From NCBI GenBank assembly GCA_947483075.1, contig CANKLE010000002.1, positions 184,086-248,085 of the forward strand: 64,000 nt of DNA, given 5' to 3'. Shown in pieces: positions 32,695-40,909 of this stretch. The stretch is from Flavobacteriaceae bacterium. GTDB taxonomy: Bacteria; Bacteroidota; Bacteroidia; Flavobacteriales; Flavobacteriaceae. The notes beneath the pieces are model-generated. The model was not told the DNA's origin. It made no database searches and saw only the letters and a list, made by a program, of their open reading frames with translations. Within the stretch, counting starts at the first letter, position 1. Each line of letters begins with the position of its first letter. The translations under genes and the position numbers were made by a program.

Positions 32695-32697
32695 TCA
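32664..32697. repeat. ACTCATA/ACTCACA array at the end of the M28 peptidase gene
   Basis: Five degenerate 7-bp copies ending inside the last codon of the gene on the minus strand. Confidence 0.75.
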
Positions 32698-33708
32698 AAT
32701 CTTATCCACCTTCAACTTCTCTTCCCGATTCGCAATTTCCCAAGCGATGGCAAAGGCCAATTGGGCGCGTTTGGCCAAGGCGTCAAATTCAATTTTATCG
32801 ACTTCGTCTGAGGCTTGGTGGTAATCGGCGTGTACGCCATTGAATAAAAATACCGAGGGAATGTTGTTCTTGGCAAAATTGTAATGATCGGAGCGGTAGT
32901 AAAAGCGGTTCGGATCGTTTTTGTCGTTGAAGGTGTAGTCGATGTTGGTGTGTACAAAATCTTTATTGGCTTTTTCGCAAATCGCATACAAATCAGAGGA
33001 GAGGTAATCGGAGCCAATTAAATAAATGTAGTCGTTGGAGTTGGCGTGTTTTTCGTCACGTCGCCCAATCATGTCAATGTTTACATCGGCTACGGTATTG
33101 GCCAATGGAAACAAGGGATTTTCTGAATAAAAGCGTGAACCGTGTAAGCCATGCTCTTCTCCGGTAACGTGCAAAAATAAGATCGAACGTTTGGGTCCAT
33201 GTCCGGCTTCTTTGGCCAATTCGAAGGCTTGTGCGATTTCTAATAAAGCTACGGTTCCCGAGCCGTCGTCGTCGGCGCCGTTGTATACTTCGCCATTTTT
33301 AATGCCCACATGATCGTAATGCGCCGAAACCACTACAATTTCATCGGGTTTTTCTGAACCTTTAATGAACGCCCAAATGTTTTCTGAATCGGGCAGGTTT
33401 TCGTTGCGTTTGGCGTTCAGGTAGCTGGCCGGAATGGCTTGGTAATAGGAATTTGCACCGCTAGGAAACGGAATGTGGTTATGTTGGTAATGGGCAATCA
33501 GGTAATTCCCCGCCTTTTTTTGTCCGGCACTGCCTGTTTCTCGGCCCTGCATTTCGTCTGACGCCACCACGGTCAAATAGGTTTTTAAGTCGTTGGCAGT
33601 AATCGATTTCAGAAAAGGAGCAGGGGAGTTGACTTGTTTTTTTGGAGTTTGACTTTCGACACAAAGGCTCCATCCTAAATAGGCAATCAGGTAAAGTATA
33701 ATTCGCAC
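32695..33708 (-). CDS. Exported M28-family metallopeptidase
   Basis: A 337-aa zinc aminopeptidase-type protein with an N-terminal signal (MRIILYLIAYLGWSLCVESQ). Metal ligands are in place: SAHYDHVG (His), NGADDDGSGTVALLEIA (bridging Asp), TGEEHGLHGS (catalytic Glu and metal Glu), NIDMIGRRD (Asp) and FYYRSDHYNFAKNNIPS (His). These match the co-catalytic two-zinc centre of M28 enzymes that release N-terminal amino acids from peptides. No PA domain or C-terminal sorting domain. Likely located in the periplasm or secreted; substrate unknown. Confidence 0.92.
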   Translation of the reverse strand: MRIILYLIAYLGWSLCVESQTPKKQVNSPAPFLKSITANDLKTYLTVVASDEMQGRETGSAGQKKAGNYLIAHYQHNHIPFPSGANSYYQAIPASYLNAKRNENLPDSENIWAFIKGSEKPDEIVVVSAHYDHVGIKNGEVYNGADDDGSGTVALLEIAQAFELAKEAGHGPKRSILFLHVTGEEHGLHGSRFYSENPLFPLANTVADVNIDMIGRRDEKHANSNDYIYLIGSDYLSSDLYAICEKANKDFVHTNIDYTFNDKNDPNRFYYRSDHYNFAKNNIPSVFLFNGVHADYHQASDEVDKIEFDALAKRAQLAFAIAWEIANREEKLKVDKI

Positions 33709-33807
33709 GGCAAATAAATTTGATTCAGCGACTAAAGTACTTATTTTAGCTTAATTGAAAAGGGAATACCACAATTTTAGCCTTATTTTTACGTCAAATT
33801 TATAGTT

Positions 33808-34269
33808 ATGCAATCCAACGAAACTACCGTTGAGGCCTACATGGCCCAATTGCCCGACGATCGCAAAGCCGCGATGCAAGAACTGCGGGCAGTCATCACA
33901 CAAAATTTACCCGCCGGTTTTCAGGAAGTCATGTCCTATGGCATGATTGGCTATGTGGTACCGCACAGTTTGTACCCGAAAGGCTACCACTGCAACAGCA
34001 AATTGCCCTTGCCGTTTATGAATTTGGCCTCGCAAAAAAACTTCATTGCCTTATACCACATGGGCATGTATGCCAATGAAGCACTCTTAAATTGGTTTAC
34101 GTCCGAATATGCCAAAACGAGCAGCAGCAAAATAGACATGGGAAAAAGCTGTGTTCGATTTAAAAAAATGGCCGATATTCCTGTTGAATTAATTGGGAAA
34201 TTGGCCGCCAAAATGACGGTAGAGCAATGGATACAAACCTATGAAAGCGCCTTTGTTCGCAGTAAATAA
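33808..34269 (+). CDS. DUF1801 (YdhG/YjbR-like) protein
   Basis: A 153-aa cytoplasmic protein of the DUF1801 family: TTVEAYMAQLPDDRKAAMQELRAVITQNLPAGFQEVMSYGMIGYVVP, then FIALYHMGMY and KIDMGKSCVRFKKMADIPVELIGKLA. The GMIGY/ALYHMG/GKSCVRF segments are the family's conserved core. Function not established; structures show a small two-layer fold. The outer-membrane protein gene begins 5 bp downstream, so the two may be co-transcribed. Confidence 0.85.
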   Translation: MQSNETTVEAYMAQLPDDRKAAMQELRAVITQNLPAGFQEVMSYGMIGYVVPHSLYPKGYHCNSKLPLPFMNLASQKNFIALYHMGMYANEALLNWFTSEYAKTSSSKIDMGKSCVRFKKMADIPVELIGKLAAKMTVEQWIQTYESAFVRSK

Positions 34270-34274
34270 CACCA

Positions 34275-36119
34275 ATGAAATCAGTCTTACTATTTTTCTT
34301 GTTTCTGTTTGGGCTCACTTTTGCTACAAGCGGTTTTGCGCAACAAGATTCGGTAAACAATGCCAAGAAAATAGAAGACACCAAATTATACAAGAATATT
34401 TCGAGCTATACACCAAAAAGCAAGCTCGGGCGACTCATCAAAAAGACCATTTTTGATCCACTTACTACGCTTAAGTCCCCTCAAAAAGGCCAGCCAACGG
34501 CCAAAAATATATACGGGTATTGCAACAATAAAATTGTCCGAAAGATAGAGATCACCACCTTTGATCCTTTTGGTTACAACGAATTGGATACCCTAATTAA
34601 GGAAGATAAATTTGGCTACAAGTTGGGAAATGCGCTACACAACAAAACACAAAATTTTACGATTCGAAATTTGTTGCTCATCAAAAAAAACAAACCACTG
34701 GATACGTTGTTGTTGCTCGAAACCAAACGGATGTTGCGAAGCCAGCGCTTCATTCGCAGAGTGGTAGTGACACCAATACTGCTGAATCCCGAATCTGACT
34801 CGGTCGATGTATACATCAAAGTATTGGATTCCTGGAGTTTGGTACCCGATTTTTCGACTACTCCTACAACCTCTAAATTTCATTTGGCCGAACGCAATTT
34901 TATGGGCGCCGGACATGAATTGGGTGTCACCTTCAAGAAGAGTATATTATACAACAAAACGGCTTTTAGTGCCAATTATACCTTTCCGAATTTCTTTCAC
35001 ACCTTCATCAAAACCGAACTCAATTACGACGTAGATGTAGACGGTTGCTACAAGAAATTTCTCAATGTCGAGCGCACATTTTTCTCTCCTTATACGCGCT
35101 GGGCTGGAGGATTTTATGTAGATCAAGCACTTAGAAAACAATACATTTATGATCTGTTGCCGGTGAATGAATTTGAATTTTATAGCTTTTCAACCCGGGA
35201 TGCTTGGTTTGGACATTCGTTTAAAATCATGAACGGAAACCATCAAGAACAGCGAGCTACCAATTTCATTAGCAGTTTTCGCCTGCTGCAACGACATTAC
35301 ATGAAATTACTTCCCGACCAATTTGATTCGGAGCAGTATTATTCGGACCAAAAAATGTATTTGTTGAGTATGGGAATTGCCACTAGGAAATATACCGAAG
35401 ACATCAATGTGCTCAATTTTAATACAGTCGAAGATGTTGCTTCGGGCTTTGTTGCCAATGTTACGGGAGGCTATGAATTAAAAAACGACATTCGGAAAAA
35501 CTATCTGGGCATGCGTGTGGCTATTGGAAAGTATTACCGAGCGGGTTATTTTGGTGCTGACGTTGAGTACGGATCTTTTTTTTACCAGGGAGACAAAGAG
35601 CGATCCACCTTCAAATGGACTGCCACCTATTTTACTCCTTTATTGGGGGAAGGCCGCTGGAAATTTCGTCAGTTTATCAAACCGCAATTGGTGCTGGGCA
35701 ACTCCCGTTTGGATACGCCCTACGATCGGATTAACCTAAATGGAGAGAATGGCATTCAAGGTTTTGAATCCTATAATTTAATTGGCACTAAAAAAATAAG
35801 ATTGGCCATGCAAACCCAAGGGTATTCGCCTTGGAACGTCTACGGATTTCGAATGAATCCCTATTTGGGCTACACACTCGGAATATTGGGTGACGAAAAA
35901 CAGGGGTTTATTCACAATAAAATGTACCACCAAATTGGCATTGGGCTGATTGTGACCAATGATTATTTGGCCTTTAGCTCTTTTCAGTTTTCGTTTTCCT
36001 ATTATCCCGATACGCCATTTGATTCGAATGAGGTGTTTAAGACCAACACCTTCAAAAGTACCGATTTTGGCTTGCCCAGTTATGAAATCGGAAAACCCAG
36101 CTTAGTTCCCTACGAATAA
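34275..36119 (+). CDS. Outer-membrane protein with POTRA-like domain and beta-barrel
   Basis: A 614-aa exported protein (signal peptide ending FATSGFA). Residues about 75-190 (KIVRKIEITTFDPFGYNE ... TIRNLLLIKKNKPLDTLLLLETKRMLRSQRFIRRVVVTPI ... SVDVYIKVLDSWSLVP) have the alternating pattern of POTRA domains of BamA/TamA proteins. The following sequence, from HLAERNFMGAGHELGV on, is amphipathic beta-strands ending in FQFSFSYYPDTPFDS. A role as an Omp85-like assembly factor or transporter is possible, but the essential BamA motifs were not recognised and the family name is unknown. Its stop is one base away from the convergent glycosyltransferase stop. Confidence 0.72.
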   Translation: MKSVLLFFLFLFGLTFATSGFAQQDSVNNAKKIEDTKLYKNISSYTPKSKLGRLIKKTIFDPLTTLKSPQKGQPTAKNIYGYCNNKIVRKIEITTFDPFGYNELDTLIKEDKFGYKLGNALHNKTQNFTIRNLLLIKKNKPLDTLLLLETKRMLRSQRFIRRVVVTPILLNPESDSVDVYIKVLDSWSLVPDFSTTPTTSKFHLAERNFMGAGHELGVTFKKSILYNKTAFSANYTFPNFFHTFIKTELNYDVDVDGCYKKFLNVERTFFSPYTRWAGGFYVDQALRKQYIYDLLPVNEFEFYSFSTRDAWFGHSFKIMNGNHQEQRATNFISSFRLLQRHYMKLLPDQFDSEQYYSDQKMYLLSMGIATRKYTEDINVLNFNTVEDVASGFVANVTGGYELKNDIRKNYLGMRVAIGKYYRAGYFGADVEYGSFFYQGDKERSTFKWTATYFTPLLGEGRWKFRQFIKPQLVLGNSRLDTPYDRINLNGENGIQGFESYNLIGTKKIRLAMQTQGYSPWNVYGFRMNPYLGYTLGILGDEKQGFIHNKMYHQIGIGLIVTNDYLAFSSFQFSFSYYPDTPFDSNEVFKTNTFKSTDFGLPSYEIGKPSLVPYE

Positions 36120-37262
36120 TTAGCGGTTTGTATGCTGCCAAGTTTCTATATAAAGTGAAGCGATTTTTTGGTAATGGTGTTCCTTTTCGATGAATTTTCG
36201 CGCTCTTTCGCCAATGGAAATCAACTCGCTTGGGTTTTCGATTACGTAAGAAAGTGCCTCAACGAGTTGGTTTAGGTTGGCCGTTGCATTGCAATTGACT
36301 GCTTTGCTGAGTACGTACTGCTTTGTAAATTCGGGTTCGGCGCCGGTAAAAACTACTTTGCCTTTGGCCATCGCTTCTAATGCATTGTAGCCTTGGTCGT
36401 GCGCATACGCCTGATCTAGAATAATATGGGCCTTGACATAGTGAGTAATGTATTCGGTGTAGGGCAAATTGGTGGTCACGTAAATCTCCACTTGCTCGGG
36501 GTATTTTTGTTTGATGATTTCTAAAGCAGTTTCAAATACATCTAGCCCTTTTTTGTAATAACTCTGTGTATTGATGCCCAAGAACAGGCAAATTTTACCC
36601 TCTATTTCTAGGGGTTGATAGGCTATTTTGTCGACATTCACCGGATTGGGATGCAAACCCAAATAAAGCGGATGCCCTAGCAAAGGCAGGTGATAATCTA
36701 TATCGGTGGCCAATACACCTTGTATGTGTTGGTACAAAAAGTCGTGCAGCTTTTTGAAGTTTTTTTGTTTGAATTTCAAAACGCCATTAAAGGCTTTTTT
36801 ACTGATTTTTCCATCCAAATAGGGTTGTACCGCCGATTTATACTCCGGGTGATCAAAGCAGTAGTTTACATTTATATAATCATCACCACAACTCAACAGA
36901 AATACTTTTTTGTTGTGTGCAAAAAGGTAAGAGAGGATTTTTATTTCGGTGTTGGGTTGGCAGTAAAAACTGTTTTCGTTGATGAGTTGCACCACGTCAA
37001 AGTTCATGCATTGGTCTTGGATGCGCACAAATTGTTGGTAAGTTAAGTAAGAGCTGAAGTCAAACCCAGTGAGTTTATAAAGCGCCACTTTGCATTTCTT
37101 GCGCCACCCCTGATCCCACTTTTTTTCGAGCGGAAGATCTACGGGATACTGTTTAAATCCGTCTTGAAAACCCAGGTGAACAACCTTATGTCCCAACGCC
37201 TCTAGGCCTTCCTTCAAGGAATTGTGCAACCTGCTGTATTCGCCAATGAGTAAGATGTTCAT
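36120..37262 (-). CDS. Glycosyltransferase (GT-B, GT4-like)
   Basis: A 380-aa cytoplasmic glycosyltransferase. The N-terminus MNILLIGEYSRLHNSLKEGLEALGHKV is a Rossmann start of GT-B enzymes; the C-terminal half has GINTQSYYKKGLDVFETALEII, ILDQAYAHDQGYNALEAMAKGKVVFTGAEPEFTK (nucleotide-sugar site with the ExxA-like EAMAKG) and a final VIENPSELISIGERARKFIEKEH. No donor can be inferred. First gene of the glycan locus and divergent from the next glycosyltransferase; the 41-bp gap contains facing -7 boxes. Confidence 0.85.
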   Translation of the reverse strand: MNILLIGEYSRLHNSLKEGLEALGHKVVHLGFQDGFKQYPVDLPLEKKWDQGWRKKCKVALYKLTGFDFSSYLTYQQFVRIQDQCMNFDVVQLINENSFYCQPNTEIKILSYLFAHNKKVFLLSCGDDYINVNYCFDHPEYKSAVQPYLDGKISKKAFNGVLKFKQKNFKKLHDFLYQHIQGVLATDIDYHLPLLGHPLYLGLHPNPVNVDKIAYQPLEIEGKICLFLGINTQSYYKKGLDVFETALEIIKQKYPEQVEIYVTTNLPYTEYITHYVKAHIILDQAYAHDQGYNALEAMAKGKVVFTGAEPEFTKQYVLSKAVNCNATANLNQLVEALSYVIENPSELISIGERARKFIEKEHHYQKIASLYIETWQHTNR

Positions 37263-37269
37263 ATATTAG

Positions 37270-37286
37270 TATATTTGACAAATATA
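37270..37286. promoter_or_regulatory. Facing, overlapping -7 boxes in a perfect palindrome
   Basis: TATATTTG-A-CAAATATA: the left half is a plus-strand -7 box for the gene at 37304, the right half a minus-strand -7 box for the gene ending at 37262. The boxes touch, so polymerases could not occupy both at once. No clear TTG boxes at standard distance. Confidence 0.6.
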
Positions 37287-37303
37287 TTTACAAATACCCA
37301 AAA

Positions 37304-38404
37304 ATGGCTACTGCTCCTCAGAAAATAGCAATCGTTACCCTCACCTTGGCCAAAGGTGGAGCCGAGCGCGTAGCAGCCAATTTGAGTTTTATCCTCACCC
37401 ATTTGGGTTATGAAGTATACCTCATCACCATTAACAATGCACTAGATTATGCCTATTCTGGCCAATTGTTCAATTTGGGTATCGAAGAGAAGCAAAGCTC
37501 TTGGCTGCGCAAAGGCAGCAAAGCGATTCGACTGAAACGCTATTTACAAGACCAACAAATTTCGGTGGTCATCGACAATCGCACGCGGCCTGTCTTTTGG
37601 AAAGAAGTGATGTACAACTGGGTTTACCGAAATAGGTCGGTTATTTACTTGATTCACAGTTTTAAACTCGAGAATTATTTGCCCAAATCGGTTTTTTTAG
37701 CACATTTTTTATACCCAAAATCTACCCAGTTTGTAGCGGTTTCGAAATCAATTGCCGAGCGAATGAAAACCAAGTATGGATTTGATTGTGTGCAAACCAT
37801 TTACAACAGTATTCCCGAATTGCCCGCACTAATACCTTCAGATTCAACAACAGAAAAACCCTATATTTTGTTTTTTGGTCGGTTGAATACGGCTGTAAAA
37901 AACATCAACTTGCTCTTGGAGGCCTTCAAGCTTTCTGGAATTCATCAGCAGGGTGTGGTACTCAAAATCATGGGCGAGGGCCCCGATAAAGAACAAATTC
38001 TTAGTTATATAGACCAACTTGAACTCTCCGAATATGTGCAAATCCTACCGTTTCAAGCCTCTCCTTTTGCCGTGATACAACAAGCCAAATTTACCGTGCT
38101 GACAAGTCATTATGAAGGATTTCCGATGGCCATCGTTGAGTCCTTGGCCTTGGGTGTTCCGGTAGTTTCAGTCGATTGCCAATCTGGACCAGCCGAACTC
38201 ATTCAATCGGGCGAAAACGGAATTTTAGTCCCCAATTACAACCTGCAAGCCTTGGCCGATGCGCTGCACGAACTCAATACCAATGTGGTGTTGTATGAAA
38301 AATGCAAAAAGAATGCCCAAAAAAGTATAGAACATTTATCTTTGGACGCGATAAGTTTAGACTGGAATCATTTGCTACAAACGACCTATGAGAAACACGA
38401 TTAA
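37304..38404 (+). CDS. Glycosyltransferase, GT4 family
   Basis: A 366-aa GT4 enzyme. LTLAKGGAERVAANLSFIL is the acceptor-side glycine-rich loop, FFGRLNTAVKNINLLLEAF starts the donor domain, and SHYEGFPMAIVESLALGVPVVSVDCQSGPAELI contains the conserved E-x7-E of retaining transferases. Similar proteins transfer galactose or N-acetylgalactosamine in surface polysaccharide clusters; the sugar is not predictable here. Its last 17 bases overlap the cupin gene, so the two are translated from one mRNA. Confidence 0.92.
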   Translation: MATAPQKIAIVTLTLAKGGAERVAANLSFILTHLGYEVYLITINNALDYAYSGQLFNLGIEEKQSSWLRKGSKAIRLKRYLQDQQISVVIDNRTRPVFWKEVMYNWVYRNRSVIYLIHSFKLENYLPKSVFLAHFLYPKSTQFVAVSKSIAERMKTKYGFDCVQTIYNSIPELPALIPSDSTTEKPYILFFGRLNTAVKNINLLLEAFKLSGIHQQGVVLKIMGEGPDKEQILSYIDQLELSEYVQILPFQASPFAVIQQAKFTVLTSHYEGFPMAIVESLALGVPVVSVDCQSGPAELIQSGENGILVPNYNLQALADALHELNTNVVLYEKCKKNAQKSIEHLSLDAISLDWNHLLQTTYEKHD

Positions 38405-38804
38405 TCAGGTTTTACTGCTCGATATTCCCAAAATTCACGACACCCGGGGCAACCTTTCGGTGGTCGAGGGAAATACGGTTCCTTTTGCGCTCAAACGCGT
38501 GTATTATTTGTATGACGTGCCCAGCGGTGCAGCGCGAGGAGGACATGCCCACATTCATCAGTCTGAGGTATTGATTGCCTTGAGCGGCAGTTTTGAAGTG
38601 GTGTTGCACGACGGCAGTCACGAAAAAGTTGTTCGCTTGTCGATGCCCAATTCGGGACTCTTAATTCCCACCGGCATCTGGCGTGAATTGCGCAACTTTT
38701 CGTCGGGATCCGTTTGTTTGGTTTTGGCTTCTGGCGAATTTAACGAAGCCGATTACATTCGTACCTATGCTGATTTTGAACTATTTAAACAGGGTGCGTC
38801 TTAG
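38388..38804 (+). CDS. FdtA/QdtA-like sugar 3,4-ketoisomerase (WxcM-type cupin)
   Basis: A 138-aa cupin. DTRGNLSVVEGNTVPFALKRVYYLYDVPSGAARGGHAHIHQSEVLIALSGSFEVVL is the FdtA/WxcM pattern; RGGHAH holds the catalytic histidine pair. Known members convert dTDP-4-keto-6-deoxyglucose to the 3-keto isomer, leading to amino or acylamino sugars such as Fuc3NAc and Qui3NAc. The next enzymes of such a pathway (aminotransferase, acetyltransferase) are not in this window. It overlaps the GT4 gene at its start and overlaps by 24 bp the convergent GT2 gene at its end. The precise substrate is not deducible. Confidence 0.88.
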   Translation: MRNTINQVLLLDIPKIHDTRGNLSVVEGNTVPFALKRVYYLYDVPSGAARGGHAHIHQSEVLIALSGSFEVVLHDGSHEKVVRLSMPNSGLLIPTGIWRELRNFSSGSVCLVLASGEFNEADYIRTYADFELFKQGAS

Positions 38805-39707
38805 CCCAAGTGCAATAAAAACAGGTTGCAGTTGAATTCCGATTTGCAACAGCCAAACGGGCAGTACAAATAAAATTCTTTTTTTTAAGGACAAATTGAT
38901 CCAATCTATTCCTTTTTTCATTTCGTAATAATAGTTCCAGTCGCCCCGCAATTTTGATTTTATTCCTAATGAATAGCGGTTCCAATCCAAATAGCGTTTG
39001 AGTGCTGGATTTTCTTTTTCCCAGGCGGCATAGTTGACAAAATTCATTTTCTTTGGCGTCAAATACGATTGTTTGGATAAACTTCCGGCATCAAAGGTAT
39101 AACAGGCAGTTCGGTGCCAAATGAACACCACCGGAAATTGCAAACCCAATCGGATCCACAAATCTAAATCTTGCCCGCTTTTGATGGTGGTATCAAAATT
39201 CCCCACTTGTGCCAAGGCCGTTTTTTTGATTACCACACTCGAGGTCCAAAGGACTGGCTCGATGCGACTGGCTTCAAAAAAATTTACCAACTCGAAATCG
39301 GCTGTTTGTTTTAGGGCATAGTGTGCGGGAATTTGCTGATGGCCCGTGTCGATGGTTTTGGCAGTATTAAAAAGCGATTCAGAAGGATACAAATTGCAAT
39401 AATGAAACATCGTGGCCAAATGATCGGGTTCCCATAAATCATCGGCATCGAGAAAGGCAAGGTAGGGCGCTTTGGCTTCTTGTATACCCCAATTGCGGGC
39501 TGCAGAAACGCCTTGGTTGGCTTGGTAAAATTTCCGAATGCGGGCGTCGGTATAGCGTGCTATGATTTCTGAACTCGTGTCGGTGGAGCCATCGTTTACC
39601 AGCAAAATTTCAAAGTCAGTAAACGTCTGATTCAACACGCTGTTTAGGGTGTTGACCAAGAAACGTTCTTTGTTATAAACCGGAATAATTACAGAAAAAA
39701 AAGCCAT
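38781..39707 (-). CDS. Glycosyltransferase, GT2 family
   Basis: A 308-aa GT-A enzyme: FSVIIPVYNKERFLVNTLNSVLNQTFTDFEILLVNDGSTD at the start, the acidic DADDLWEPDH (DXD) near 92, and a C-terminal KKGIDWINLSLKKRILFVLPVWLLQIGIQ amphipathic/hydrophobic stretch likely to touch the membrane. It should transfer a sugar to a lipid-linked or protein acceptor on the cytoplasmic side. It faces the cupin gene with 24 bp of shared coding DNA at the two 3' ends. -7 box TATATTTG at 39731-39724, 16 bp upstream. Confidence 0.92.
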   Translation of the reverse strand: MAFFSVIIPVYNKERFLVNTLNSVLNQTFTDFEILLVNDGSTDTSSEIIARYTDARIRKFYQANQGVSAARNWGIQEAKAPYLAFLDADDLWEPDHLATMFHYCNLYPSESLFNTAKTIDTGHQQIPAHYALKQTADFELVNFFEASRIEPVLWTSSVVIKKTALAQVGNFDTTIKSGQDLDLWIRLGLQFPVVFIWHRTACYTFDAGSLSKQSYLTPKKMNFVNYAAWEKENPALKRYLDWNRYSLGIKSKLRGDWNYYYEMKKGIDWINLSLKKRILFVLPVWLLQIGIQLQPVFIALGLRRTLFK

Positions 39708-39723
39708 CTAAAAGTTTAAAGTC

Positions 39724-39731
39724 CAAATATA
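39724..39731 (-). promoter_or_regulatory. -7 box TATATTTG of the GT2 gene
   Basis: Perfect consensus on the minus strand, 16 bp before the start at 39707. It shares a 71-bp intergenic region with the plus-strand promoter at 39765. Confidence 0.6.
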
Positions 39732-39764
39732 AACGTTTAGTCGTTTCACTTTACCCAATTATGT

Positions 39765-39772
39765 TATTTTTG
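39765..39772 (+). promoter_or_regulatory. -7 box TATTTTTG six bases before a start codon
   Basis: Perfect TAnnTTTG, followed by CACTTT and then ATG at 39779. The transcript would have a leader of only about 2-3 nt or none. Confidence 0.6.
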
Positions 39773-39778
39773 CACTTT

Positions 39779-40906
39779 ATGAAAGCCAATCAATCCTTGC
39801 ATATCGTTTGTTTTCAAAATCCTTATCCGCCGGTTTATGGCGGAGTGATCGATGTGTATTATAAAGTAAAAGCCCTGCATGAATTGGGAGTTAAAATCTA
39901 CTTTCATTGCTTTGTCGATGAGAAAACGCCCGATATTTCGGCCCTAGAAAACCTCACCGAAGCGGTCTATGTCTACCGCCGAAAGTTCAAATTTTTCAAG
40001 TTTTTTTCGCGGCACCCCTTTTCAGTTGTGAGTCGCTACAGTACTCAATTGTATAAAAATATAGGAGCAATAGACGCTCCAATTTTGTGCGAAGGATTGC
40101 AATCTAGTTTTTTGCTGCATAAACACGCGTTTCCCCATCGCAAAAAAATACTCCGCTTGCACAACCTGGAATCAAATTATTACAGCGGTTTGGCAGAAAG
40201 TGAATCTAATTTTTTTAAAAAAATAATACTAAAAAGTGAAGCCAAGAAATACGCCAACTACCAACGCGTTATAGCCCGTTTTGATCGGGTATTTACCTTG
40301 TCGCTTTTTGAACAGGAATATGTAAAAATACATTTTGGTAACGGGGTTTATTTGCCTGTCTTTCATGGGAATACCCGCATACCTGATTTGCCCGAATTTG
40401 GTGATTTTGCTTTTTACCACGGTGATTTGCGTCTGTCGGATAATCGCAAGGCCGTCGCTTTTTTGATCGAAGTATTCAAAAACAAACCCAACTACAATTT
40501 GGTCATTGCATCGAGCCAGGCTGCTGCCTTCGTAAAGAAATTAAGTGAAGGGTATACCCACATTACCTATGTTGCCCTAAAGTCTCAAAACCAATTGGAT
40601 ACTTTGCTTGCCTCGGCCCACATCAATGTGATGCTTTCATTTCAGCAATCGGGAACCAAACTCAAGACCATCAATTCTTTATTGAAAAGCAGGCATTGCA
40701 TTATCAATCCCAATATGGTTGATGATTTACAAATACAAGCCTTGTGTACGGTGGCATCAACGGCTGAAGATTTTAGCCAAGCCATAGACGATTTGCGTTT
40801 TGAAGAATTTACGGAAGCCCATATTTTACAACGCAAGCAACTGGCTGAAACCTTGTTGTCAGATCAAAAAAATGCACAAACTATTCTAAATTACTTGGAA
40901 GAGTAA
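39779..40906 (+). CDS. Glycosyltransferase (GT4-like)
   Basis: A 375-aa protein with the GT-B N-terminus SLHIVCFQNPYPPVYGGVIDVYYKVKALHELG, an LHNLESNYYSGLAESESNFFKKI helix, and a donor domain FAFYHGDLRLSDNRKAVAFLIEVF ... INVMLSFQQSGTKLKTINSLLKSRHCIIN. The classic E-x7-E is replaced by a less typical SGTKLKTINSLL, as in some GT4-like members of Bacteroidota glycan loci, so assignment to a subfamily is open. I start it at 39779 because the -7 box covers the ATG at 39761. Confidence 0.8.
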   Translation: MKANQSLHIVCFQNPYPPVYGGVIDVYYKVKALHELGVKIYFHCFVDEKTPDISALENLTEAVYVYRRKFKFFKFFSRHPFSVVSRYSTQLYKNIGAIDAPILCEGLQSSFLLHKHAFPHRKKILRLHNLESNYYSGLAESESNFFKKIILKSEAKKYANYQRVIARFDRVFTLSLFEQEYVKIHFGNGVYLPVFHGNTRIPDLPEFGDFAFYHGDLRLSDNRKAVAFLIEVFKNKPNYNLVIASSQAAAFVKKLSEGYTHITYVALKSQNQLDTLLASAHINVMLSFQQSGTKLKTINSLLKSRHCIINPNMVDDLQIQALCTVASTAEDFSQAIDDLRFEEFTEAHILQRKQLAETLLSDQKNAQTILNYLEE

Positions 40907-40909
40907 ATT

